DNA of 11,690 nucleotides from CAYQTL01 sp964420405 (GTDB lineage: Bacteria > Acidobacteriota > Thermoanaerobaculia > Thermoanaerobaculales > Sulfomarinibacteraceae): the NCBI GenBank assembly GCA_964420405.1, contig CAYQTL010000104.1:1-11690 (forward strand). The letters are read 5' to 3'. The number at the start of each line of letters is the position of its first letter. Positions within the stretch are counted from its first letter, which is position 1. This document shows positions 6,379 to 11,690 of the stretch, in pieces. Below the pieces are notes generated by a model. It saw only the letters and a list, made by a program, of their open reading frames with translations. It did no database searches and was not told where the DNA came from. The position numbers were made by a program, and so were the translations under genes.

Positions 6379-7851
6379 ATGCGACCCTCGATCCGATCAG
6401 CTCTGCTCATCTGCGCCGCCGGTGTCGCATCGGCGGGCGCGGCTTCCGCGGGAACCCTGCGCGGACCCCTGACCTACGCCGGCGACCCGGTGGCGGCGAC
6501 CTTCGACCCCGACGCGTTCCGTTCGGCCAGGGTGTTCGCCCGCAATCTCGACACCGGCGTCAGCACCGACGGAACCCTCGACCTCGCGGCCGGAACCTGG
6601 GAGGTCGCGGGCCTGGACGAAGGCACCTTCTTCGTCCGCTCGATCGCGAGTCCGCTGGAGGGGCGGACCACGGTCTCGCCGCAGGCGCCCGGCGAGCTCA
6701 CCGCGCGGCTGACCGACGTCGCGCTCGCGGCGGGCGAGGTCCGCGAGGTCGAGATGCCCCTGGTGTACGCCGCTCACGTGACGGCGCCCTTCGACATCAC
6801 CGCGGCGCCGTTTCCGGGCAGCGGCGCGATCTGTCCCCGTGGGCCGGCGGTCGGCGACTCGGTGATTCTCGAGTGGGAGCCGGTGCCCCGGGCGGCCGAG
6901 TACGTCCTGCTCGTCAGCCGCCTGTCCTGCGGAGGCGGCGCGATCGTGCAGGATCGCTACACCACCCCCGGGACCTCTCTCGAGGTTCCTCTCGCCACCG
7001 AGCCCGACGAGGACGAGGTCGTGGTGTTCTTCACCGCGAGCTCGTCGGATGGAGTCGGCGTGGCGACGCTGCCGACCATCGACTACGGCGACGTCGGGAC
7101 CGCTCTGTACCTCCACCGCGCGCTGGCGGACGGACGGCCGATCCACCCGGCGGACTCGTCGTTCGTGATCCAGGTCGCGAACCTCCCAGGCGTCGGGAGT
7201 GCGGTGTGGACCAGCGATCTGGTGCTCACCGCCCCCGCGGGTACACGCTCGGACGTGACGTTGCACTACACGCCGCGGGGGGCGGACGGGTTGGCCGACG
7301 TCCTCACCGCGGACGTCGTCGTACCGGCCGGCGGGACGCGGCTCGTCGAGGACGCCGTCGGGACGTTGTTCGGTCGCACCGCCGAGGCGGGGTCGCTGGA
7401 GGTCCGTTCCGATCCGCCGGGCTCGGTCCGGGCGACGACGAGGATCTTCACCCGCGCGGCCGCCGGCGACGGCACCTACGGCCAGGGCTTCCCGGCGGTC
7501 ACCCACGCCGAGGCGGCCGCCGTCGGCGGCCCCGAGATCGGATCCGGGGGGGTGGACACCGTCCGGTTCCGGACCAACCTCGCCCTCGCCGAGGTGTGGG
7601 GCGAGGACGCCACGGTGCTGGTGCGCCTGGTCGACGCCGACGGCGCCGAGCTCGGCCGCGACACCTTCGACCTCGCGCCCTTCGGCAACACGCAGATCAA
7701 CCGGGTCGAGGTGCTGGCCGGCGGCGCGGACCTCGAGGGCGCGCAGGTGCGCGTGACGGTGACCGGCGGTGGCGGCCGGGTGGTCGGGGCCCTCTCGGTC
7801 GTGGACGAGGCCACCGCGGATCCGACCACGATCCTGCTCCGGCCGCTGTAG
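6379..7851 (+). CDS. secreted protein with FnIII-like segment and Acidobacteriota-type C-terminal beta domain, function unknown
   Basis: The product is 490 residues. A Sec signal peptide is clear: MRPSIRS, a hydrophobic core (8-20), and a likely cleavage after ASA (22-24). Residues about 28-130 look like a beta-rich, carboxypeptidase-regulatory-like region. Residues about 158-222 (SVILEWEPVPRAAEYVLLVS and following) resemble a fibronectin type III fold. Residues about 265-490 match a pattern I recognise from secreted proteins of Acidobacteriota: VWTSDLVLTAPAG, LHYTPRGADG, VPAGGTRLVEDAVGTLFG, GTYGQGFP, RFRTNLALAE, NTQINRV and a terminal VVDEATADPT. That domain has no assigned activity that I know of. 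Cys152 and Cys184 could form a disulfide. It is probably extracellular or surface-bound. No catalytic motif is visible, and I do not assign an enzyme role. It is convergent with hypF, 28 nt apart. Confidence 0.85.
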   Translation: MRPSIRSALLICAAGVASAGAASAGTLRGPLTYAGDPVAATFDPDAFRSARVFARNLDTGVSTDGTLDLAAGTWEVAGLDEGTFFVRSIASPLEGRTTVSPQAPGELTARLTDVALAAGEVREVEMPLVYAAHVTAPFDITAAPFPGSGAICPRGPAVGDSVILEWEPVPRAAEYVLLVSRLSCGGGAIVQDRYTTPGTSLEVPLATEPDEDEVVVFFTASSSDGVGVATLPTIDYGDVGTALYLHRALADGRPIHPADSSFVIQVANLPGVGSAVWTSDLVLTAPAGTRSDVTLHYTPRGADGLADVLTADVVVPAGGTRLVEDAVGTLFGRTAEAGSLEVRSDPPGSVRATTRIFTRAAAGDGTYGQGFPAVTHAEAAAVGGPEIGSGGVDTVRFRTNLALAEVWGEDATVLVRLVDADGAELGRDTFDLAPFGNTQINRVEVLAGGADLEGAQVRVTVTGGGGRVVGALSVVDEATADPTTILLRPL

Positions 7852-7852
7852 G

Positions 7853-7879
7853 GGTCCGCACGCTGCCGCGCGCGGATCC
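7853..7879. terminator. weak hairpin between convergent genes
   Basis: GGTCCGC (7853-7859) pairs with GCGGATCC (7872-7879) as seven pairs with one bulged base around a 12-nt loop. It fills the 28-nt gap between the secreted-protein stop and the hypF stop, where a bidirectional terminator would be expected. No T-run is present on either strand, so this is tentative. Confidence 0.3.
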
Positions 7880-10177
7880 TCAGCGTGAGCCGGCTCCCGC
7901 CCACACCGCCTGGCCGAGGGCGAGGCCGCCGTCGCCGGGGGGCACCTCGAACGGGAGGAGGACCTGGAGCCCGGCGGTCTCGGCCCGGCGCCTGAGCTCG
8001 CCGCGCAGGATCCGGTTCACCAGGCAGCCGCCGCCGAAGGCGACCGGACCGCGCGGCCCCGACTCGAGGGCCATCCGAACCGCCAGCTCACAGAATGTCG
8101 CGTGGAACCCCGCGGCCACCGCCGCCGGCGCGACGCCTCCGGCCACCCTGCGGCCAGCCTCCGCCAGGAGGCGAGGTCCGGGGAGTCGCACGAGGGATCC
8201 GGCCCGGTCGAGGTCGTGCCCGGGCCAGGGATCGGCCGGACCGTGGCCGGCGGCGAGCGACTCCGCCCACGCGGCCGCCTCGCCCTCGAAGTCGTTCACG
8301 GCCGGGCCGCCGAGGAGCGACCCGAGCGCCTCGAACAGGCGGCCGGCGCCGCTCGCCCGCGGCCACGTGCGGCTGCCGGCCAACCGCGTGACGGCCTCCA
8401 TCCGGTCCGGGTCGACCTTCGACGCCATCGGAAGCCGCGGCAGCAGCCCGCCTTCCCCCTGGGCCTCGAGCGCGGCCACCACCACCCGCCACGGCTCGCG
8501 CACGGCGGCTTCCCCGCCGGGCAGCACGACCGGCTCGAGATGGCCGAGCCGGCGCCAGTCGCGCCCCTCGACCGCCAGCAGCTCGCCGCCCCACGAGGTG
8601 CCGTCCGGCCCCCACCCGGTGCCGTCGAGCGCGAGGCACAGGGCGGCCTCGGCGCCCTCCGCGCCCCACCGGCGGTGCTCGGCGAGTACCGCGACGGCGT
8701 GGGCGAGATGGTGCTGCACGTCGACCATGCGACCGCCGCGGCCGGAGGCCAACTCCTCGGCCAGCCACCGGCTCGGGTAGTCGGGATGGGGGTCCGCCGC
8801 CACGAGTGCCGGCCGCTCCTGGAGAAACTCCTCCAGACCTGCGATCACCTCGCGGTGGAAGGCGCGGGCGGGCTCCCCGTCGAGGTCGCCAACGTGCTGG
8901 GAGAGGAAGACCTGCCCTCCCGCCGCGACCGCCGCGGTGACCTGGAGATGCCCGCCGACGGCGAGCACGGGCTCGCTCACCGGTGCCGCGAGGGCGATCG
9001 GCTCCGGCACCCACCCGCGGGCGCGCCGGACGAGGAACGGCCCGTCGTCGGACGTCCGCACCACCGAGTCGTCGACCCGGCGCACGACGTCCCGGTCGTG
9101 CAGCAGCAGCGCGTCGGCGAGGGCGCCGAGCCGCTCGACCGCCTCGCGGTTGCCCCGGGCGATCGGGTCCTCGGAGAGGTTGCCCGAGGTCATCACGAGC
9201 GGCGGCATCCGGTCGGGGCGGAGCAGCTCGGCGTGGAGCGGAGTGGTGGGGACCATCACGCCGAGGTCGTCGAGGCCCGGGGCGACGTCGTCGCATACCG
9301 GCGACGGCTGCCGGCGGCGTGCGAGGACCACCGGCCCACGGGGCGAGGCCAGCAGCGCGGCGGCGGCCTCGTCCAGCTCGACCATCGAGCGGGCCTCGGC
9401 GAGAGAGCGCACCATGACGGCGAACGGCTTCCGCGGCCGCCGCTTGCGCTCCCGCAGCCGGGCGACCGCTGGGCGGTGGTCGGCACGGCAGGCGAGCTGG
9501 AACCCTCCGACTCCCTTGATCGCCACCACCGCACCCCCGAGCAGCGCGCGTCGGGCGGCCTCGACCGCGTCACCGCCCTCGGCGAGGGTTCGGCCCTCCC
9601 GGTCCTCCAGCCACAGCCGCGGGCCGCAGGCCGGGCAGCACACCGGCTCGGCGTGGTAGCGGCGGTCGCCCGGGTCGCGGTACTCGCGCGCGCAGCCGGG
9701 GCACATCGGGAAGCACGCCATCGAGGTGGTGGCGCGGTCGTACGGAAGCGAGTGGACGAGTGAGAACCGCGGGCCGCAGTTGGTGCAGGTCGTGAAAGGG
9801 TAGCGGTGGCGACGGTCGGCGGGGTCGTCGAGCTCGCGGCGGCAGTCGGCGCAGACGGCGGCATCGGGCGGCACCAGCGCGCCGGCGCGCCGGCCGGGCT
9901 CGCTGGCGACGACCTCGAAGCCGGTCGAGCCTTCGAGAGGGAGCTCCCCGATCTCGACGTCGTCGACCCGCGCGAGGGGAGGCAGGGACTGCTCCAGCCT
10001 GGCCGGGAAGCCCGCGACGGCGTCGTCCTCGCCCTCGATCTCGATGGTGACGCCCCCGGGGTCGTTGCGGACGAAGCCGCTGAGTCCGATCCCGGTGGCG
10101 AGGCGGTAGACCGTCGGACGGAAGCCGACCCCCTGGACCGCGCCCCGGCAGCGGATCCGGACCCGGCGGGTGGTCAT
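7880..10177 (-). CDS. hypF: carbamoyltransferase HypF, [NiFe]-hydrogenase maturation
   Basis: HypF uses carbamoyl phosphate and ATP to carbamoylate the C-terminal Cys of HypE, the first step to the CN ligands of the [NiFe] site. The product is 765 residues, normal for HypF. Domains in order: acylphosphatase-like (3-92, with VQGVGFR 14-20); two zinc fingers (Cys109/112-x18-131/134 and Cys159/162-x18-181/184, with the HypF-typical SLPYDRATTSM between); a YrdC-like domain (about 200-390, with KGVGGFQLAC, KRRPRKPFAV, MTSGNLSEDPIA and HDRDVVRRVDDSVVR); and a Kae1-like domain (about 400-765, with QHHLAH at His489/490/493, LDGTGWGPDG, FGGGCLVN and GDGGLALGQ). All expected motifs appear intact. The ATG at 10177 directly precedes the acylphosphatase domain, and a 29-codon extension would overlap hypB. 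It follows hypB by 22 nt without a clear ribosome site, so it may depend on translation of hypB. It is the last gene of the operon. Confidence 0.97.
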   Translation of the reverse strand: MTTRRVRIRCRGAVQGVGFRPTVYRLATGIGLSGFVRNDPGGVTIEIEGEDDAVAGFPARLEQSLPPLARVDDVEIGELPLEGSTGFEVVASEPGRRAGALVPPDAAVCADCRRELDDPADRRHRYPFTTCTNCGPRFSLVHSLPYDRATTSMACFPMCPGCAREYRDPGDRRYHAEPVCCPACGPRLWLEDREGRTLAEGGDAVEAARRALLGGAVVAIKGVGGFQLACRADHRPAVARLRERKRRPRKPFAVMVRSLAEARSMVELDEAAAALLASPRGPVVLARRRQPSPVCDDVAPGLDDLGVMVPTTPLHAELLRPDRMPPLVMTSGNLSEDPIARGNREAVERLGALADALLLHDRDVVRRVDDSVVRTSDDGPFLVRRARGWVPEPIALAAPVSEPVLAVGGHLQVTAAVAAGGQVFLSQHVGDLDGEPARAFHREVIAGLEEFLQERPALVAADPHPDYPSRWLAEELASGRGGRMVDVQHHLAHAVAVLAEHRRWGAEGAEAALCLALDGTGWGPDGTSWGGELLAVEGRDWRRLGHLEPVVLPGGEAAVREPWRVVVAALEAQGEGGLLPRLPMASKVDPDRMEAVTRLAGSRTWPRASGAGRLFEALGSLLGGPAVNDFEGEAAAWAESLAAGHGPADPWPGHDLDRAGSLVRLPGPRLLAEAGRRVAGGVAPAAVAAGFHATFCELAVRMALESGPRGPVAFGGGCLVNRILRGELRRRAETAGLQVLLPFEVPPGDGGLALGQAVWAGAGSR

Positions 10178-10199
10178 CGGCGTGTCCGCCGCGGCGCCC

Positions 10200-10877
10200 T
10201 CACCGGCCGCGGCGCTTGGCCTCGAGCCTCGCGAGGAGCAGGTCGCACCACAGGCCGATGCCATCGCCGGAGGTGGAGGACACCTCGAGGACGGTGCCGG
10301 CCGGGTTGAGGGAGGCGAGCTGCGCCCGCACCGCCGCCAGGTCGAACGGCAGGTAGGGGAGGAGGTCGGTCTTGGAGACCACCGTCACCTCGGCCCGGGC
10401 GAAGATGGCGGGGTACTTGAACGGCTTGTCGTCGCCCTCGGTGACCGACAGCACGGCGACCTTGAAGTCCTCGCCGAGGTCGTAGGTGGTCGGGCAGATC
10501 AGGTTGCCGACGTTCTCGATGAACAGCAGGTCGGCGAGCGGGACGACGTCCGCGGCGATGGCCTGGTCGACCTGGCGGGCGTCGAGGTGGCACGCGCCGC
10601 CGGTGAGGATCTGGTGGGCTGGCACGCCGAGGGCGCGGATCCGGTCGGCGTCGCGCTCGGTCGCGACGTCGCCCTCCAGCACCGCCGCCGAGGCGCGGTC
10701 GCCGAGGTGCCGGATCGTCGCCTCGAGCAGGGTCGTCTTGCCCGAGCCCGGCGACGAGATCAGGTTGACGGCGAGAGTGCCGGCCTCGGCGAGCCGGGTG
10801 CGCAGCCGGGCGGCGCACTCGTCGTTGGCGGCGAGAGCGCGGCGCCTGACGGAGACGACCTGGGGTCCTTCGGTCAT
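10200..10877 (-). CDS. hypB: hydrogenase nickel incorporation GTPase HypB
   Basis: HypB is a SIMIBI-class GTPase that, with HypA, inserts nickel into the hydrogenase large subunit. This 225-residue form shows SSPGSGKTTL (41-50, P-loop), EGDVATERDADRI (68-80), the metal-site pair Cys96-His97 in GGACHLD, ENVGNLICPT (121-130, with Cys128), SVTEGDDKPFKYP (144-156) and VSKTDLLPY (167-175, in the guanine-specificity position). The spacing of Cys96, His97 and Cys128 equals that of the dimer-interface metal site recalled from archaeal HypB. The N-terminal CxxCGC motif and the His-rich nickel-storage stretch seen in some proteobacterial HypB are absent. The ATG at 10877 has GGAGGAG 5 nt upstream. Its ATG overlaps the hypA stop as ATGA, so the two are probably translationally coupled. 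Confidence 0.97.
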   Translation of the reverse strand: MTEGPQVVSVRRRALAANDECAARLRTRLAEAGTLAVNLISSPGSGKTTLLEATIRHLGDRASAAVLEGDVATERDADRIRALGVPAHQILTGGACHLDARQVDQAIAADVVPLADLLFIENVGNLICPTTYDLGEDFKVAVLSVTEGDDKPFKYPAIFARAEVTVVSKTDLLPYLPFDLAAVRAQLASLNPAGTVLEVSSTSGDGIGLWCDLLLARLEAKRRGR

Positions 10878-11263
10878 GCAGACTCCTCCCGGGGCTCGCC
10901 GGCGTCGGGAGCGTCGTCCTGCTCGAACGCCAGCTCGACGAGGTCCAGCTCGTCGCCGCCCTCGACCGCCAGCGGCAGGTCGCAGGTCGGGCACAGTCGC
11001 AGCCACGACCCCGCCGTCCGGCCCTCGACGATCCCGCAGGTGGCGCAGCGCTGGACCGCGGGGTGGAACTCCACCTCGAGGACCGAGCCCGCGTCGGGGC
11101 CGTCGACCGTCAGCGCCTCCCAGGCGAAGACGAGCAGGTCCGGCTCGACGGCGGCCAGCTCGCCGACCGCGAGTGTCACGCGGACGAGGCGTCCGCCGCC
11201 CCGCTCCTCCACCGCCGTCCGCGCCGACCGGTAGACCTCCACGGCGATCCCCATCTCGTGCAC
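10874..11263 (-). CDS. hypA: hydrogenase nickel metallochaperone HypA
   Basis: HypA binds nickel at its N-terminus and hands it on in hydrogenase maturation with HypB. Starting at the GTG at 11263, the protein begins MHEMGIA, the HypA signature in which His2 and the N-terminal amine are nickel ligands. The more obvious ATG at 11254 would lose His2 and Glu3 and is therefore wrong. The product is 129 residues. A structural zinc site is formed by Cys73/Cys76 (CATC) and Cys91/Cys94 (CPTC), with 14 residues between the pairs, about one more than I recall for E. coli HypA. An acidic tail (about 115-129) goes beyond the usual length. Its stop overlaps the hypB start (ATGA). The frame is open further upstream, but that part is Arg/Thr-rich repeat translation. 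No ribosome site is seen; a -10-like TATACT sits 6 nt before the GTG. Confidence 0.95.
   Translation of the reverse strand: MHEMGIAVEVYRSARTAVEERGGGRLVRVTLAVGELAAVEPDLLVFAWEALTVDGPDAGSVLEVEFHPAVQRCATCGIVEGRTAGSWLRLCPTCDLPLAVEGGDELDLVELAFEQDDAPDAGEPREESA
10883..10889 (-). promoter_or_regulatory. ribosome binding site of hypB inside hypA
   Basis: GGAGGAG on the minus strand lies 5 nt before the hypB ATG, within the last codons of hypA. It rules out the long upstream extension of the hypB frame, which would run across hypA. Confidence 0.8.
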
Positions 11264-11269
11264 CGTGCG

Positions 11270-11275
11270 AGTATA
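11270..11275 (-). promoter_or_regulatory. -10 hexamer of the hypABF operon, probable leaderless start
   Basis: TATACT on the minus strand, one of few AT-rich hexamers in the area, ends 6 nt before the GTG of hypA. Transcription would then begin at or next to the start codon, which also explains the lack of a Shine-Dalgarno sequence. No good -35 match is seen 16-18 nt upstream. Confidence 0.5.
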
Positions 11276-11318
11276 GCGGGGGCGAGACAGCCACAGCTCG
11301 ACCACGTTCGAGCCCCCC

Positions 11319-11436
11319 TCCGCGTCCGCGTCCGTGCCCGCGTGCGTGTCCGATGCGGCGGCACGGCGAGCGACACCGTCCGCCCGCCAGCGGCTCCGAT
11401 CGCCCCCCACCCGCGTCCGTGCCCGATGCGGCGGCA
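11319..11436. repeat. degenerate low-complexity direct repeat upstream of hypA
   Basis: Starts with hexamer-like tccgcg/tccgtg units (about 11319-11350). The words ccgcgtccgtgcccg and atgcggcggca occur adjacent at 11411-11436, and again at 11326-11364 where they are split by a 12-bp insertion. This looks like an expanding and decaying short tandem repeat. In frame it translates to Arg/Thr dipeptide runs, so the upstream extensions of the hypA and hypB frames are not real protein. Confidence 0.6.
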
Positions 11437-11500
11437 GGTTTCACGTCCGCGTTGGCGGGCCCGTTGGGTGCTTGCGCAGGGGTCTTTGCACTCGTTGGCA

Positions 11501-11534
11501 TCGGGATCGGGAACGGGATCGGGATCGGGATCGG
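11501..11534. repeat. hexanucleotide tandem repeat (TCGGGA)n
   Basis: Five full 6-bp units plus four bases of a sixth: tcggga, tcggga, acggga, tcggga, tcggga, tcgg. Only one base departs from the consensus, so the array is recent or still active. Read as protein it would give Gly/Ser or Ile/Gly runs, but no gene covers it. Confidence 0.85.
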
Positions 11535-11569
11535 ACTGGAGGCGGACGACGGGCGGAGCTCGGGGGAGA

Positions 11570-11690
11570 TCCTTCGACTCCCGACCCGCCTGCCGGCGTG
11601 CCGCTCGCTCAGGATGACGGATTGGGGGGGCCGCCTGCCGGCGTACCGCTCAGGACGACGGAGTGGGGGCGGGTCCCGGCGTGCCGCTCG
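11570..11690. repeat. tandem dispersed repeat of the 'ccttcgactc...gctcaggatgac' type
   Basis: A lead of atccttcgactcccg is followed by unit 1 (11587-11630, containing cgcctgccggcgtgccgctc and gctcaggatgacgg) and unit 2 (11632 to about 11675, same words with small changes and a 4-bp loss). The start of a third unit (ccggcgtgccgctcg, 11676-11690) runs off the window. This resembles an intergenic repeat I know from many unrelated bacterial genomes. Its function is not established. Confidence 0.75.

Larger units (their letters stand above)
11437..11690. other. gene-free right end of the window
   Basis: This stretch, together with the low-complexity region to its left, makes up the roughly 430 bases between the hypA start and the window edge. 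It holds a hexanucleotide repeat and a set of dispersed-repeat copies, listed separately. I see no coding region, tRNA or riboswitch-like structure. Confidence 0.5.

Noticed and set aside
6873..8780. A 635-codon plus-strand open frame spanning the end of the secreted-protein gene and part of hypF
   Set aside because: It is out of frame with the secreted protein and antisense to hypF, and its translation is an Arg/Gly/Pro-rich string typical of shadow frames.
8102..9763. A 553-codon plus-strand open frame opposite hypF
   Set aside because: hypF is intact with all domain motifs on the other strand; this frame has no recognisable domain.
10878..11501. N-terminal extension of HypB across hypA
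   Set aside because: The family-like sequence begins at the ATG at 10877, which has its own ribosome site. The extension is the shifted frame of hypA and of the upstream repeats.
11501..11534. Replication origin or protein-binding iteron array
   Set aside because: The 6-bp unit is too short, and there is no replication gene or AT-rich unwinding region nearby; simple slippage explains it.

Overview
The window is very GC-rich and reads as a chromosomal segment of an uncultured or little-studied member of the Acidobacteriota, possibly the Thermoanaerobaculia side of the phylum. This placement is inferred from gene style, not from a marker gene. Three things suggest it. The first is a Ser/Thr kinase fused through one membrane helix to a PD40/TolB-type beta-propeller. 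The second is a secreted protein whose C-terminal half resembles a domain I associate with secreted proteins of that group. The third is a set of dispersed intergenic repeats whose accidental translations read 'AGWKPALRA' or 'SASFQLAG'. No rRNA, tRNA, CRISPR array, transposase or phage gene was seen.

Layout from left to right. (1) Positions 1-78 hold a decayed copy of a dispersed repeat. (2) 115-2787, minus strand: an 890-residue membrane-spanning kinase/propeller sensor. (3) 2822-3051: two tandem 115-bp copies of the same repeat, so repeat copies in direct orientation flank the kinase gene. (4) 3175-3606, minus: a small four-helix MAPEG-family membrane protein. (5) A strong hairpin at 3829-3855 closes the next gene, 3879-5294, minus: a berberine-bridge-enzyme-like FAD oxidoreductase. 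(6) Divergent from it at 5473-6156 is an HxlR-type regulator with an SCP2-like C-terminal domain. The shared 178-bp intergenic region contains a nested palindrome that is a good operator candidate. (7) 6379-7851, plus: a secreted 490-residue protein. (8) Convergent with it, 7880-11263, minus: a compact hypA-hypB-hypF operon for [NiFe]-hydrogenase maturation. (9) 11264-11690: no gene, but hexanucleotide repeats and tandem copies of another dispersed repeat.

How the genes may work together. HypA and HypB deliver nickel, and HypF makes the thiocarbamoyl precursor of the active-site cyanide ligands. The partners HypC, HypD and HypE and any hydrogenase structural genes are absent here and must lie elsewhere. 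The FAD oxidoreductase and the HxlR regulator look like a regulator/target pair for redox or small-molecule stress, and the MAPEG gene may be an accessory. The kinase is a stand-alone sensor.

Nothing here is clearly a new defence or mobile system. The points most worth following are the repeat family around the kinase, the nested palindrome, two GTG starts preceded at 6 nt by -10-like hexamers (possible leaderless transcripts), the separated hypABF set, and the secreted protein.
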